This document shows, in pieces, positions 43,547 through 51,214 of a DNA stretch of 51,214 nt (the first letter of the stretch is position 1; every line of letters starts with the position of its first letter). Under the pieces are notes generated by a model, which was not told the origin of the DNA, ran no database searches, and worked only from the letters and a program-made list of their open reading frames with translations. Position numbers and translations under genes: made by a program. The stretch comes from Algoriphagus ratkowskyi (GTDB taxonomy: Bacteria > Bacteroidota > Bacteroidia > Cytophagales > Cyclobacteriaceae). The stretch covers positions 1-51,214 of the forward strand of contig NZ_MSSV01000022.1 in NCBI RefSeq assembly GCF_002150505.1, read 5' to 3'.

Positions 43547-45211
43547 CTATTGTCTAATCAATTTTCTTTGCTTGATCGATGAGCTATCCTGCATCTGAAG
43601 GATATAAAAACCTGGATTTACTCCTTCTATGAGAACCCTAAATGGTTCTTTAGAACTTCCGCGGTTCAGTGTCTCTCTTTTTAATGTGCGTCCATTGAGA
43701 TCTATCAAGGAAAATTCTGCACTTAAACTATTTCCAAAATCTATAATCAGCTCATTTCCAAGAATCGGGTTTGGATAAACTCCCCAAGCAGGTAATTCCT
43801 CATTCTCTTCTACCCCAAGTATTTCGCCATATAGGGCACCGTAGAAATTAGGAATGCCATGTCCCAACAAATTATCAGGAGCATCAGCTTGGTTCCCACT
43901 ATTCAATAAACTTTCCAACAGTTTATCTTTTGTCCATTCTGGCTTTGCTTCCCAAAGTCCAGCAGCCAAAGCAGCTATTTGTGGAGCAGAAAACGACGTC
44001 CCATTGGAATACCCAACCGCTCCATTTTCTCGAATCAGTGCAGTGCCGTTGCCAAAAGAAGCCAAATCAGGTTTGATGCGCCCATCTCCTGTGGGTCCAC
44101 GAGAACTGAAACTTGAAACGCTCAAATCCTTATTGACTGATCCAATTGCCAATATATCTTGCGCATCAGCAGGAGAAGCTAAGGTCGATGGCAAAGGACC
44201 GTAATTTCCCGCACTATTAACTACCAGTATCCCTTTGCTAGAAGCAATACTTGCTCCACGGGCAATTATTGTAGTTTTTCCATCCAAATCAGCAAGCGTA
44301 TAGGTCATGGCAGGATCATCAAAATCCAAATATCCGAGTGAACTACTTATAATATCTGCCCCTAAGCTGTCTGCATATTCTGCCGCCCGTACCCAATTGT
44401 ACTCCTCAACCCAATATTCAGTAGCCACTTCTTCAGTCATAGCTAGGATATAACTTGCATCAGGAGCTCCAGCAATCATTTTCCCCGGTTCATTTGAAGC
44501 GATCAGGGAAAGCACATTAGTGCCGTGTTGATTATCTGAATATACATTCGTATTCCAAGGTCTTACAAAATCTTTTGTGCCAACTATTTTCCCACCATTT
44601 TGCAAGTGAATCAAAGGACTTGCAGTATTTGCTCCTGGAAATCCTGCATCAAACACTGCAATAGTTACTCCTTTTCCTGTGAAACCTTCCTTATGCATTT
44701 TATCTATTCCCAGCAAAGAATTCTGGAAATCGTAGGTTTCTTCGTTTGTAATTAAAGCACGCGAAGTTTCACTAGTGGGAGTGCGTAGCTTATTAGACTC
44801 AGAAGAATAGGCCGTCCGATCAACTCTAGCATTTGGGCGTGGAATAAAACTTCTTCCTACCAGCTCTACACGATCCACGAATGGCATCCCTTCCAATTCT
44901 TTGACTCTTTCAGCGTCTGTGACCAAAAGAGTTGCATTAAACCATTTACTTGAATAGAGAATGTATAAAGACTTATCTACTACAGCATCTATATACTTCT
45001 GAGAAACAGGAAGATCCAAACTATCTGGGGATACTCCTTCTTTAATTCTTCGATTTAATGCCTTTTGACTTAAGAATTCACCTGGAGCAGCAAGTGAAAG
45101 CAATTGCTGCGGCTTATACTTATAGAAAACGGCATAGCGATCTTGTGCACTAAGATTAGCAGTGAAAGCCATTCCAATTAAAAAACAAGCTAAGAGCTTA
45201 ATCCTTCCCAT
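43547..45211 (-). CDS. T9SS-exported subtilisin-like serine protease (S8)
   Basis: 554 residues. A signal peptide (LLACFLIGMAFTANLSAQ) is followed by a propeptide-like region (~23-165). The peptidase S8 domain has the full triad: Asp188 (VAVFDAGF), His229 (DNQHGTNV) and Ser406 (YSNGTSFSAP), with the oxyanion Asn in VVNSAGNYG. A T9SS type A tail occupies ~476-554 (VYPNPILGNELII ... VNPGFYILQM ... RKLIRQ). It should be secreted through the type IX system. Its start overlaps the end of an upstream lipoprotein gene by 14 nt, so the two are co-expressed. Confidence 0.92.
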   Translation of the reverse strand: MGRIKLLACFLIGMAFTANLSAQDRYAVFYKYKPQQLLSLAAPGEFLSQKALNRRIKEGVSPDSLDLPVSQKYIDAVVDKSLYILYSSKWFNATLLVTDAERVKELEGMPFVDRVELVGRSFIPRPNARVDRTAYSSESNKLRTPTSETSRALITNEETYDFQNSLLGIDKMHKEGFTGKGVTIAVFDAGFPGANTASPLIHLQNGGKIVGTKDFVRPWNTNVYSDNQHGTNVLSLIASNEPGKMIAGAPDASYILAMTEEVATEYWVEEYNWVRAAEYADSLGADIISSSLGYLDFDDPAMTYTLADLDGKTTIIARGASIASSKGILVVNSAGNYGPLPSTLASPADAQDILAIGSVNKDLSVSSFSSRGPTGDGRIKPDLASFGNGTALIRENGAVGYSNGTSFSAPQIAALAAGLWEAKPEWTKDKLLESLLNSGNQADAPDNLLGHGIPNFYGALYGEILGVEENEELPAWGVYPNPILGNELIIDFGNSLSAEFSLIDLNGRTLKRETLNRGSSKEPFRVLIEGVNPGFYILQMQDSSSIKQRKLIRQ

Positions 45212-45854
45212 TATCAGTCATTAACATTTGCACTTTAAAACCTGAATCTATTAACATATCACCCAAACAATCATTTCTTGAACAGTAAGTGAGCACTTCA
45301 TCGTACTTTTCCACCAAGCCAGTGCTCTTCTCGTAAACTTCATATCGAATATCTCTGTAAGTCACTTTATCATCGCTATCCTCTTGATTTACACGAATAG
45401 AATTTCCAGAATTGATCAACTCAAAATTATCCATTAAGGCATCTCTATAGACATTCCCATCCCATGTAGTTCCATTTTTAGGCGGAAAAATCAGGGTAAC
45501 TAAAGCTTGATTATCGATGGTTCTTATCAAAGAGGCTCCGCGTTGAATAAGCGTATACTCTTTCACTGTATTCCAATTAACCTCATTGGTTGATTTCTGC
45601 CGATTTACAATGAAAACCTGCTCCCCTTCTGCATTAGTGTAAAAGCTTCTTATTCGATCTTTCAAATAATACTGCTCTCGTTCGGAATCATTTTCACCAA
45701 AATAGGTAATCTGGTCAATCGTATAGATCCAAAAGAGGCCAATCTCCAAGGGCTGAAAGTCATATCCAAAATCAGCCTGTGCTTCTTCTATTTCCCTTTC
45801 ACATGAAAATAAAGCAAGAGCAAGGAAAAAGATGATCGGTAGCCGTATCTTCAT
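45198..45854 (-). CDS. Lipoprotein of unknown function, coupled to the subtilase gene
   Basis: 218 residues from the ATG at 45854 (a TTG four codons upstream is less likely). The signal ends in LALFSC (lipobox Cys18 in this numbering). The mature part has many beta-strand-like segments, for example IGLFWIYTIDQITYF, GEQVFIVNRQKS and DIRYEVYEKSTGLVEKYDEVLTYC. A pair of Cys (YCSRNDC) lies near the C-terminus. I do not recognise the family. Overlap with the protease gene suggests a chaperone, inhibitor or surface partner, but this is inference from position only. Confidence 0.75.
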   Translation of the reverse strand: MKIRLPIIFFLALALFSCEREIEEAQADFGYDFQPLEIGLFWIYTIDQITYFGENDSEREQYYLKDRIRSFYTNAEGEQVFIVNRQKSTNEVNWNTVKEYTLIQRGASLIRTIDNQALVTLIFPPKNGTTWDGNVYRDALMDNFELINSGNSIRVNQEDSDDKVTYRDIRYEVYEKSTGLVEKYDEVLTYCSRNDCLGDMLIDSGFKVQMLMTDNGKD

Positions 45855-45982
45855 AGTGCGTTTCAAAGACTAAAAATAATAGTAATTTCCTAAATATAGG
45901 GTAAGCATACGTTCATACAGTTTCGAAATACTTTTTTCTAGCCAATCATCCTGTTTATCTTAGCAAATTCAAAATTTGAACC

Positions 45983-46603
45983 ATGGCTTTAAGCACTTTT
46001 GTAAAGGTAAGCGGCATCACTAATCTCACAGATGCCAGATATTGCGCTGGAATGTATGTGGATTTATTAGGTTTTTCTCTCGAAGAAGGAACCGACAAGT
46101 TCATCACTCCCTCCCAGTTTAATGAAATCACAGGATGGGTTTCAGGACTTGAATTTGTAGGAGAATTTTTAACAAGTACCTCATATGAGGTTGAAGAAAC
46201 TCTCGCCAACTTCCCTTCTATTCAATGGATAGAACATGACAGAATAGAGCCTTTAGTAGAGATGGAAGGCAAAGGAAAAGGCTTGATTTATAAAATGGAT
46301 TTGAAGGAAGTTCGACGCATAGAACTTGAAGTTGCTGAGAAACTAAATTCTTCCGGGATTATTTTTCACATTACCGCTGACCATGAGAAATTGGATGAGG
46401 AGGATATGGAGGCTATCAAAATTCTGAGCGATAACTGCAAAGTTATCTTAGGCGCCGGAATTACAGCAGAGAATGTTAAAGGGCTAATTACTGATCTTAA
46501 TTTATATGGAATTTCTCTCACTGGTGGCGTTGAAATTAAGCCGGGTTTAAAAGACTTCGATGAACTGGCAGACATTCTTGAAGCGTTGGAAGTCGAAGAT
46601 TAA
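45983..46603 (+). CDS. TrpF-like beta/alpha-barrel protein lacking catalytic residues
   Basis: 206 residues. The layout follows phosphoribosylanthranilate isomerase: FVKVSGITNLTDARYCAGM and later DLLGF match the K-I-C-G-I-T...DA...G-D..GF start, and VILGAGITAENVKGLI with GISLTGGVEIKPGLKD match the phosphate-binding C-terminal strands. But the catalytic Cys is Ser10, and the strand that should carry the catalytic Asp reads IIFHITADHEKL instead of the LLD...GGTG pattern. So it is probably not an active TrpF. It is a lone plus-strand gene among minus-strand genes, far from any trp gene seen here. Its role is unknown; ligand binding or a changed reaction is possible. Confidence 0.78.
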   Translation: MALSTFVKVSGITNLTDARYCAGMYVDLLGFSLEEGTDKFITPSQFNEITGWVSGLEFVGEFLTSTSYEVEETLANFPSIQWIEHDRIEPLVEMEGKGKGLIYKMDLKEVRRIELEVAEKLNSSGIIFHITADHEKLDEEDMEAIKILSDNCKVILGAGITAENVKGLITDLNLYGISLTGGVEIKPGLKDFDELADILEALEVED

Positions 46604-46668
46604 TATCCAACATAGAAAACCAAGCCCTGAATCAAACTTTGATTGAGACATGGCTAGCGTTAATGTTA

Positions 46669-46701
46669 AGCTGGAAGAATTAATACTTTCAGCTTTTTTT
46701 T
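46669..46701 (+). terminator. Terminator of the TrpF-like gene
   Basis: AGCTGGAAG (46669-46677) pairs with CTTTCAGCT (46686-46694; one G-U) and is followed by TTTTTTT. It overlaps the very end of the convergent sulfatase gene. Confidence 0.82.
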
Positions 46702-48484
46702 ATTCTAAGCGTTCTAAAACAAGCAATCTCAAATCAATAAAATCCTGACCTTTAATTTGTGATGCCATCATTGTAAGCGGATGACGACCTTTCTCCAACT
46801 GAATCACGCCCAATTCCATGGGTATGAAATCTTTTTCGTAAGATTCATCACGAACGACTCGATCGTATTCAATACCTACAAAACCTGAGTCATGTGCCTT
46901 ACTAATGATGGCTTTAAGTTCGTTTCCCCGATGTTTTAATAGAAGTGCTGAACCCACCGCTGACTCTTTACAGGTATAATAGATAGTAGCCTTGTATTTG
47001 CCAGCAGTTAGTATATCAGTTCCCCAAGTGACACTATCTGTGGTGGCTGTCCAGTTGGTGAAAAAGGATGAATTGGGATGTCTGCTGGATCTTTTGATAT
47101 TCCCATGGGGCAAACCATCTCTAGCTGGAAGCAAGGTGTATTTACTTTCTTTATATCCTACAGGAAATATTTCCTCCCTATTTCTATCCAACTCTGAAAG
47201 CACCGATTTTATCCATTCTTCTTTAGCATTAACCAATTCTAACTTCACCTTTTGCGATGGTTCTGCTATAGGGTTCTTCTGCTCTGGGTCTATGCTTAGG
47301 TCAAAGAGTTGATTATCCTTATCAAGAAGATGCTGCTGATTGCGTACACTTACATTTCCATTCCACTGACTATAGACTAACCTATCTTTCCATTCCGCAT
47401 CAGCACCCACAAGTAGTGGCTTTAAGCTTCTACCATCTAATTGCTTATCAAAAGGGTTTGTTATTCCAGCCAAGTCCATCAGCGAAGGCAGAATATCAAT
47501 TGCACTTGCAATTTGAGAGATAATTTTTGGTTGCAATTGATCTTTCCAAAAAACGATAAAAGGAGAACGAACGCCACCTTCGTCAGTACTTCCCTTGATA
47601 CCCTTCAGTCCATCATTCCATCGCCAGCCGTTTGGCCCGTTGTCAGACATGTAGATTACTATCGTGTTATCCAACTTCCCTAATCTTTCTAAGTTGCCCA
47701 TTACCTTGCCCACATTCCAGTCTATATTTTCACACAAAGCATAAGCTGCTCTTGTCTTGTCTGTTATTTCTTCATCTGCATATCGGTGCGTGGAATCAAT
47801 GGGAGCATCTTTGTATTTGTCCCACCACACATCTGGTACTTGCATCGGGCTATGTGGTGTATTGAACGCCAAGAAGACGAAAAACGGTTGATCAGAACTT
47901 TTTTCAATGAAGTCCATTGCATGATCGGTTAGGTCATCGACGATGAACCCCTTCCCTTTAGTTACTTCGCCATTTTTCTCTAGCATAGGGCTGAAATAAT
48001 TCCCCCAATGACCCGAGGTGAAGCCATAGAATTCTTCAAAACCTCTATTAGTAGGATGGTACGGAGGCTGAGAACCATTATGCCATTTGCCAAAAGCAGC
48101 AGTTTTGTACCCATTAGATTGAAAGATGTCCGCTATAGTTTTTTCGTCAAGATCTAGGCGTTCCCCTCCTTCTGAAGTAGAATAGATCCCTCCACGAGGA
48201 TGATATCTCCCTGTCAAAATCTCAGCTCTAGTAGGAGAACAAACTGGACTGACATAAAAACGGATAAAATGAACACCCCTTTTCGCCAACTGATCGATGT
48301 TCGGAGTATAGACATGAGGGTTTCCATTGACCCCCAAGTCTCCCCATCCTTGGTCATCGGTTAAGATGACGATTACGTTAGGCTTGGGTTTCTCTATTGA
48401 ATCTGTGGTGCAGGATTGGAGAAAAAGTATACCTATTCCTAAAAAAACTATCAATTGAAAAAAACGAGTGATCTTAAAAGTCAT
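46700..48484 (-). CDS. Sulfatase lipoprotein with C-terminal beta-sandwich-like extension
   Basis: 594 residues. The lipobox is LFLQSC (Cys25), so it should be membrane-anchored and periplasmic or surface-exposed. The alkaline-phosphatase-like sulfatase core (~33-440) has the metal-binding ILTDDQG (Asp43, Asp44) and the formylglycine motif CSPTR (Cys82) followed by ILTGR. GKWHNG and YMSDNGPNG complete the active site. Residues ~455-594 (NIKRSSRHP ... WGTDILTAGKYKATIYYT ... QLEKGRHPLTMMASQ) look like a carbohydrate-binding-type jelly roll. It probably removes sulfate esters from a polysaccharide; the substrate is unknown. A formylglycine-generating enzyme is not in the window. Confidence 0.92.
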   Translation of the reverse strand: MTFKITRFFQLIVFLGIGILFLQSCTTDSIEKPKPNVIVILTDDQGWGDLGVNGNPHVYTPNIDQLAKRGVHFIRFYVSPVCSPTRAEILTGRYHPRGGIYSTSEGGERLDLDEKTIADIFQSNGYKTAAFGKWHNGSQPPYHPTNRGFEEFYGFTSGHWGNYFSPMLEKNGEVTKGKGFIVDDLTDHAMDFIEKSSDQPFFVFLAFNTPHSPMQVPDVWWDKYKDAPIDSTHRYADEEITDKTRAAYALCENIDWNVGKVMGNLERLGKLDNTIVIYMSDNGPNGWRWNDGLKGIKGSTDEGGVRSPFIVFWKDQLQPKIISQIASAIDILPSLMDLAGITNPFDKQLDGRSLKPLLVGADAEWKDRLVYSQWNGNVSVRNQQHLLDKDNQLFDLSIDPEQKNPIAEPSQKVKLELVNAKEEWIKSVLSELDRNREEIFPVGYKESKYTLLPARDGLPHGNIKRSSRHPNSSFFTNWTATTDSVTWGTDILTAGKYKATIYYTCKESAVGSALLLKHRGNELKAIISKAHDSGFVGIEYDRVVRDESYEKDFIPMELGVIQLEKGRHPLTMMASQIKGQDFIDLRLLVLERLE

Positions 48485-48747
48485 TTTGTAAAGAGAGTTT
48501 ATTTAGGTTTCAACAGGTTAATCTGAGATACATTAAATAGCAGATCCTCTGCTGCTATCGCTTTCCAAATCAAATGACTTGAGAAAGTTTAGTTTGAGGA
48601 ATCACAATTTATGCTTTCTTTCTTTCTATTTCAAGTTTATAGAAGTTCTCCAAGTATTGCCGCTTAAGCTTGAAAAATGATTTCATTTTAGTATTGTTAT
48701 AATTCCCAATAGAACTGTGTTTTGGGGATATAATTAGACCTAGCTAT

Positions 48748-49551
48748 ATGCAACACTTGAAACCATTCCTTGCTGCGTTGTTGATTCTTTTTAGTTTCAA
48801 CATATCGAAAGCCCAAATCCTCCACACCGAAAGCTTCACAGTAATCCTTGACTCTACAAAGCGAGTTCAAGGAAGTATTGTACCCGACTTGAAGTTTAAA
48901 AACCTAAAAGAGAATCTCTTTGAGTTTGAGAACACCGCCGATCTATCTATCAAATTTAAAAAGAATGCAGTCACCTTTGCCAACAAAATTGAACTCTCCA
49001 GATTTGGTAATCAAACACTTTTAAGCGGAGGATATGTCTATGCGGAGTATAGAAAAATCACCGAAACCAAAATAGCCATAGAGGTGTATAACCAGGTCCA
49101 CTGGGCTGAAGCACGAGGTATGGAGTGGAAATATGCCGGAGGAGTGAACCTGAGGTTAAGAATGGTAACCAAACCGAATATTGGTTTCTATCTTGGTATA
49201 GGCCCATTTTATGAAAATGAACGATGGAATTACAAAGGTGTGTCGGATGACGTTTCCATACCTGTAGGTCCCGTGCCTATTATAAATGAAAACATAAAAC
49301 TGGGATCCTATGCAAGTTTAAAATATGCCCCATTTGAAAAGATATTTGTTGATATCAGTTTGTATCATCAGGCTCGATTCGATGAGCTTTTCTCCTCGCC
49401 AAGACTAGCAAGTAGCTCCCGAGTGACTTACAAGTTCACAGAAGTGTTAGGCTTGTCCTTTATCTATCAAAATATCTACGATCCAAATCCAGTTGTTCCA
49501 ATCGACAAACTTTTCAACAATGTCACCTTGGGACTAACTATTTCATTTTAA
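48748..49551 (+). CDS. DUF481-like outer-membrane barrel protein
   Basis: 267 residues. A signal peptide (FLAALLILFSFNISKAQ) precedes a beta-rich protein that ends in F (LGLTISF), the usual last residue of outer-membrane barrels. The strand patterns (LSGGYVYAEYRKITETKIAIEVYNQVHW, GVNLRLRMV, IGFYLGIGPFYENERW and similar) resemble the DUF481/YdiY salt-induced outer-membrane family. Function is unknown. It sits on the plus strand between two minus-strand sulfatase genes and is convergent with the second. Confidence 0.75.
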   Translation: MQHLKPFLAALLILFSFNISKAQILHTESFTVILDSTKRVQGSIVPDLKFKNLKENLFEFENTADLSIKFKKNAVTFANKIELSRFGNQTLLSGGYVYAEYRKITETKIAIEVYNQVHWAEARGMEWKYAGGVNLRLRMVTKPNIGFYLGIGPFYENERWNYKGVSDDVSIPVGPVPIINENIKLGSYASLKYAPFEKIFVDISLYHQARFDELFSSPRLASSSRVTYKFTEVLGLSFIYQNIYDPNPVVPIDKLFNNVTLGLTISF

Positions 49552-49557
49552 TTTAAA

Positions 49558-49585
49558 CACTGCGTTCCTTCTAAGGGACGCAGTG
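49558..49585. terminator. Bidirectional terminator-like hairpin between convergent genes
   Basis: CACTGCGTTCC (49558-49568) pairs with GGGACGCAGTG (49575-49585), 11 pairs with one G-U. Flanking T/A runs are short on both sides (ATTTAAA, ATTAAAT), so it may serve both the barrel gene and the sulfatase gene. Confidence 0.7.
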
Positions 49586-49597
49586 ATTAAATCATTC

Positions 49598-51007
49598 TTA
49601 CTGGACACTAACAATTCTCTTCTCTAGCTGCGTAGCTCCGAACACCATTTCTGCTAAATGCTTTTTGGCAATTTCTTCGATTTCTTTAACGATCTCCGGA
49701 TGCTGGTCTGCCAGATCAAAGCGCTCTGAAGGATCATGTCCTAGGTTGTAAAGAGTTAGCTTTTCCAGCTTGGCAAGCTTTTCCGGATACCCAGCAGGAT
49801 TGTTACTGTAGAAATAAAGTTTGAAATCACCCTTTCTCACTGCGAAAAGTCTATCTCCGTGGTAATAGAACATTTCATCTCTCGGAGTAGCATTTTCCCC
49901 ACTAAAAACCGGACTTAAATCAAAGCCATCATAGACACGATCTTGAGGCATTTTTGCGCCAGCAAGTGTGGTAATCGTAGGCAATAAGTCAAGTGTACTT
50001 CCCATTTTTGAGATCACGCCTGGTTTTACATTTCCTGGTCCCCAGATTACCGTAGGAACACGAACTCCACCTTCATAGCTAGTTCCTTTTCCGCCGTAAA
50101 GAGAGCCAGAACTACCACCCTGCTCATTGTAAACCAACCAAGGGCCATTATCAGAAGTAAAAATCACATAGGTATTCTTATCCAGCCCATTATCCTTCAA
50201 AGCTCCAAGAATCTCTCCCACAGACCAATCTATCTCCTCGATTACATCCCCGTACAATCCTCGTTCGCTTTTCCCCAAGAAATCTCCAGAAGCAAAAAGC
50301 GGTACATGAGGAAGAGAATGAGCTAAATACAGAAAGAATGGCTTGTCTTTATTGGAGGAAATAAATTCTACAGCCTCGGCAGCATATCTTTTGGTGATGG
50401 TGTTTTGATCTGCAGGCCGCTCTATGACTTCGGTATTTCTCATCAGAGGCACGTTGAAATACTCAAATTTAGACTCAAGAAAAGCTTGCTGGTGAGTCAC
50501 GTCATTCACGCGATCCATGTCATTGCTATAAGGAATTCCAAAGTAGGAATCGAATCCATGACTAGTAGGTAAGTATTGCGGCAGGTGCCCTAAATGCCAT
50601 TTTCCAATTGCGGCAGTGGAGTAGCCAGCTCCTTTGAGAAGCTTTGCAATTGTATTCTCATAGGCAGGTAAACCTCCATCAGAATCCGGAAATAAAACCC
50701 TTCGCTTATTGCTGTACATCCCTGTACGTACCGGAAGTCTGCCTGTTAAAATCGCTGATCTACTCGGCGTACATACATTCGCTGCCACGTAGAAACTCGT
50801 CCATTTCTGTCCTTCCGTAGCCATTTGATCGATATACGGAGTCTTGATCGTAGGATGACCAAATGTACCCAAGTCTCCATAGCCCTGATCATCTGTAAAA
50901 ATGATGATGAAGTTGGGTTTGGTTTCTTTTGTGTTTTGGGCAAAAAGTTGTGTGAATGAAAAGAATAAAACTAGCACTAGTGGGAAGCAAAAAATGGATT
51001 TTTTCAT
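49598..51007 (-). CDS. Secreted arylsulfatase
   Basis: 469 residues with a cleavable signal peptide (FPLVLVLFFSFTQLFAQ). The sulfatase core has FTDDQGYGDLG (Asp39, Asp40), the formylglycine site CTPSR (Cys79) then AILTGR, GKWHLGH and FTSDNGPW. It resembles arylsulfatase A-type enzymes (S1 class). It ends just after the catalytic domain, unlike the lipoprotein sulfatase at 46.7-48.5 kb. Likely periplasmic desulfation of algal or animal glycans; substrate undetermined. Its Cys is in the CxPSR form recognised by anaerobic and aerobic formylglycine makers. Confidence 0.92.
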   Translation of the reverse strand: MKKSIFCFPLVLVLFFSFTQLFAQNTKETKPNFIIIFTDDQGYGDLGTFGHPTIKTPYIDQMATEGQKWTSFYVAANVCTPSRSAILTGRLPVRTGMYSNKRRVLFPDSDGGLPAYENTIAKLLKGAGYSTAAIGKWHLGHLPQYLPTSHGFDSYFGIPYSNDMDRVNDVTHQQAFLESKFEYFNVPLMRNTEVIERPADQNTITKRYAAEAVEFISSNKDKPFFLYLAHSLPHVPLFASGDFLGKSERGLYGDVIEEIDWSVGEILGALKDNGLDKNTYVIFTSDNGPWLVYNEQGGSSGSLYGGKGTSYEGGVRVPTVIWGPGNVKPGVISKMGSTLDLLPTITTLAGAKMPQDRVYDGFDLSPVFSGENATPRDEMFYYHGDRLFAVRKGDFKLYFYSNNPAGYPEKLAKLEKLTLYNLGHDPSERFDLADQHPEIVKEIEEIAKKHLAEMVFGATQLEKRIVSVQ

Positions 51008-51102
51008 AAAATGAGATAGGGTTAATAGTTAGTATCGATAAGAAATTTAATTTATGTGATTATCCGCAATGATGCCAGTTGCCTTAGATTCTTTGTTTAT
51101 CT

Positions 51103-51138
51103 GGTCGGAAGACCGATGACCGAAGACCGAAGTGACCT
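51103..51138. repeat. Short tandem repeat of a GACCGAA-type heptamer
   Basis: Reads GGTCGGAA-GACCGAT-GACCGAA-GACCGAA-GTGACC: three heptamer units (51111-51131) plus flanking partial and inverted copies. It lies in the gene-free end of the window, about 100 nt upstream of the sulfatase start. Confidence 0.75.
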
Positions 51139-51214
51139 CAATTATAAATTTGAACAAATTCTAGATTGCTTTTCCCTCTTTACTGGTAGAAAAGCGGATA
51201 TACATATTAATTTA

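Noticed and set aside
46700..51007. Polysaccharide utilisation locus
   Set aside because: Two sulfatases and a barrel protein are present, but there is no SusC/SusD pair, glycoside hydrolase or sensor regulator among them.

Overview
The window looks like a chromosome segment of a marine or aquatic Bacteroidota, most likely a member of the Cytophagales / Cyclobacteriaceae (Algoriphagus-like). The reasons are two proteins with type IX secretion (T9SS) tails, a DUF4221 lipoprotein, lipoprotein signals with S-C boxes, Bacteroidota-type promoters (TTG-N17-19-TAnnTTTG), almost no Shine-Dalgarno sequences, and sulfatase and PIG-L genes typical of the group. This is an inference from gene content; no rRNA is present.

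Region 1 (1-19.2 kb) is an AT-rich, loosely packed surface-polysaccharide locus. On the plus strand are the end of a T9SS-exported Ig-repeat protein, a GH16-fold lipoprotein whose catalytic motif is destroyed, a Wzy-like polymerase and a glycosyltransferase. Then comes a graveyard of IS3 and IS21 fragments and a lone ChbG/YdjC-type deacetylase. Two minus-strand operons follow. One makes a CDP-activated 6-deoxy sugar (rfbF, rfbG, two RmlC-like epimerases, and a COG4091 SAF-domain oxidoreductase). The other encodes Wza-like export lipoprotein, Wzc-like tyrosine kinase, Wzx-like flippase and a GT2. Together they give a Wzy-dependent capsule/EPS system without its initiating phosphoglycosyltransferase, which must lie elsewhere.

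Region 2 (19.2-27.6 kb) is housekeeping: a DUF3109 protein, a hot-dog thioesterase-like protein, RNase P RNA followed at once by a sigma54-type response regulator without a DNA-binding domain, a DUF4221 lipoprotein, a tightly overlapping lipid/hydrolase operon (MBL hydrolase, patatin, acyltransferase), accA, and a tRNA-Asp array. That array is a tandem duplication of a unit holding one degenerate tRNA-like copy plus one intact tRNA-Asp, with its own promoter and terminator.

Region 3 (27.7-51.2 kb) is almost entirely on the minus strand: a large hybrid histidine kinase, a sodium/solute symporter preceded by an overlapping 34-residue membrane protein, a PIG-L deacetylase, a PagL-like gene broken by an in-frame stop, a TPR protein, gyrA, two unknown envelope proteins, rpe, an overlapping lipoprotein/subtilase pair, a TrpF-like barrel lacking catalytic residues, two sulfatases and a DUF481-like barrel.

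No CRISPR array, prophage or clear defence system was seen. The most notable points are the tRNA-Asp/tRNA-like duplication, a CCCGATA palindrome in both rnpB and the tRNA-like copies, the active-site-dead GH16 and TrpF homologues, the unusual CDP-sugar operon, and the small overlapping membrane protein. Several starts were moved from TTG to a downstream ATG where signal peptides, family starts or promoters supported it.
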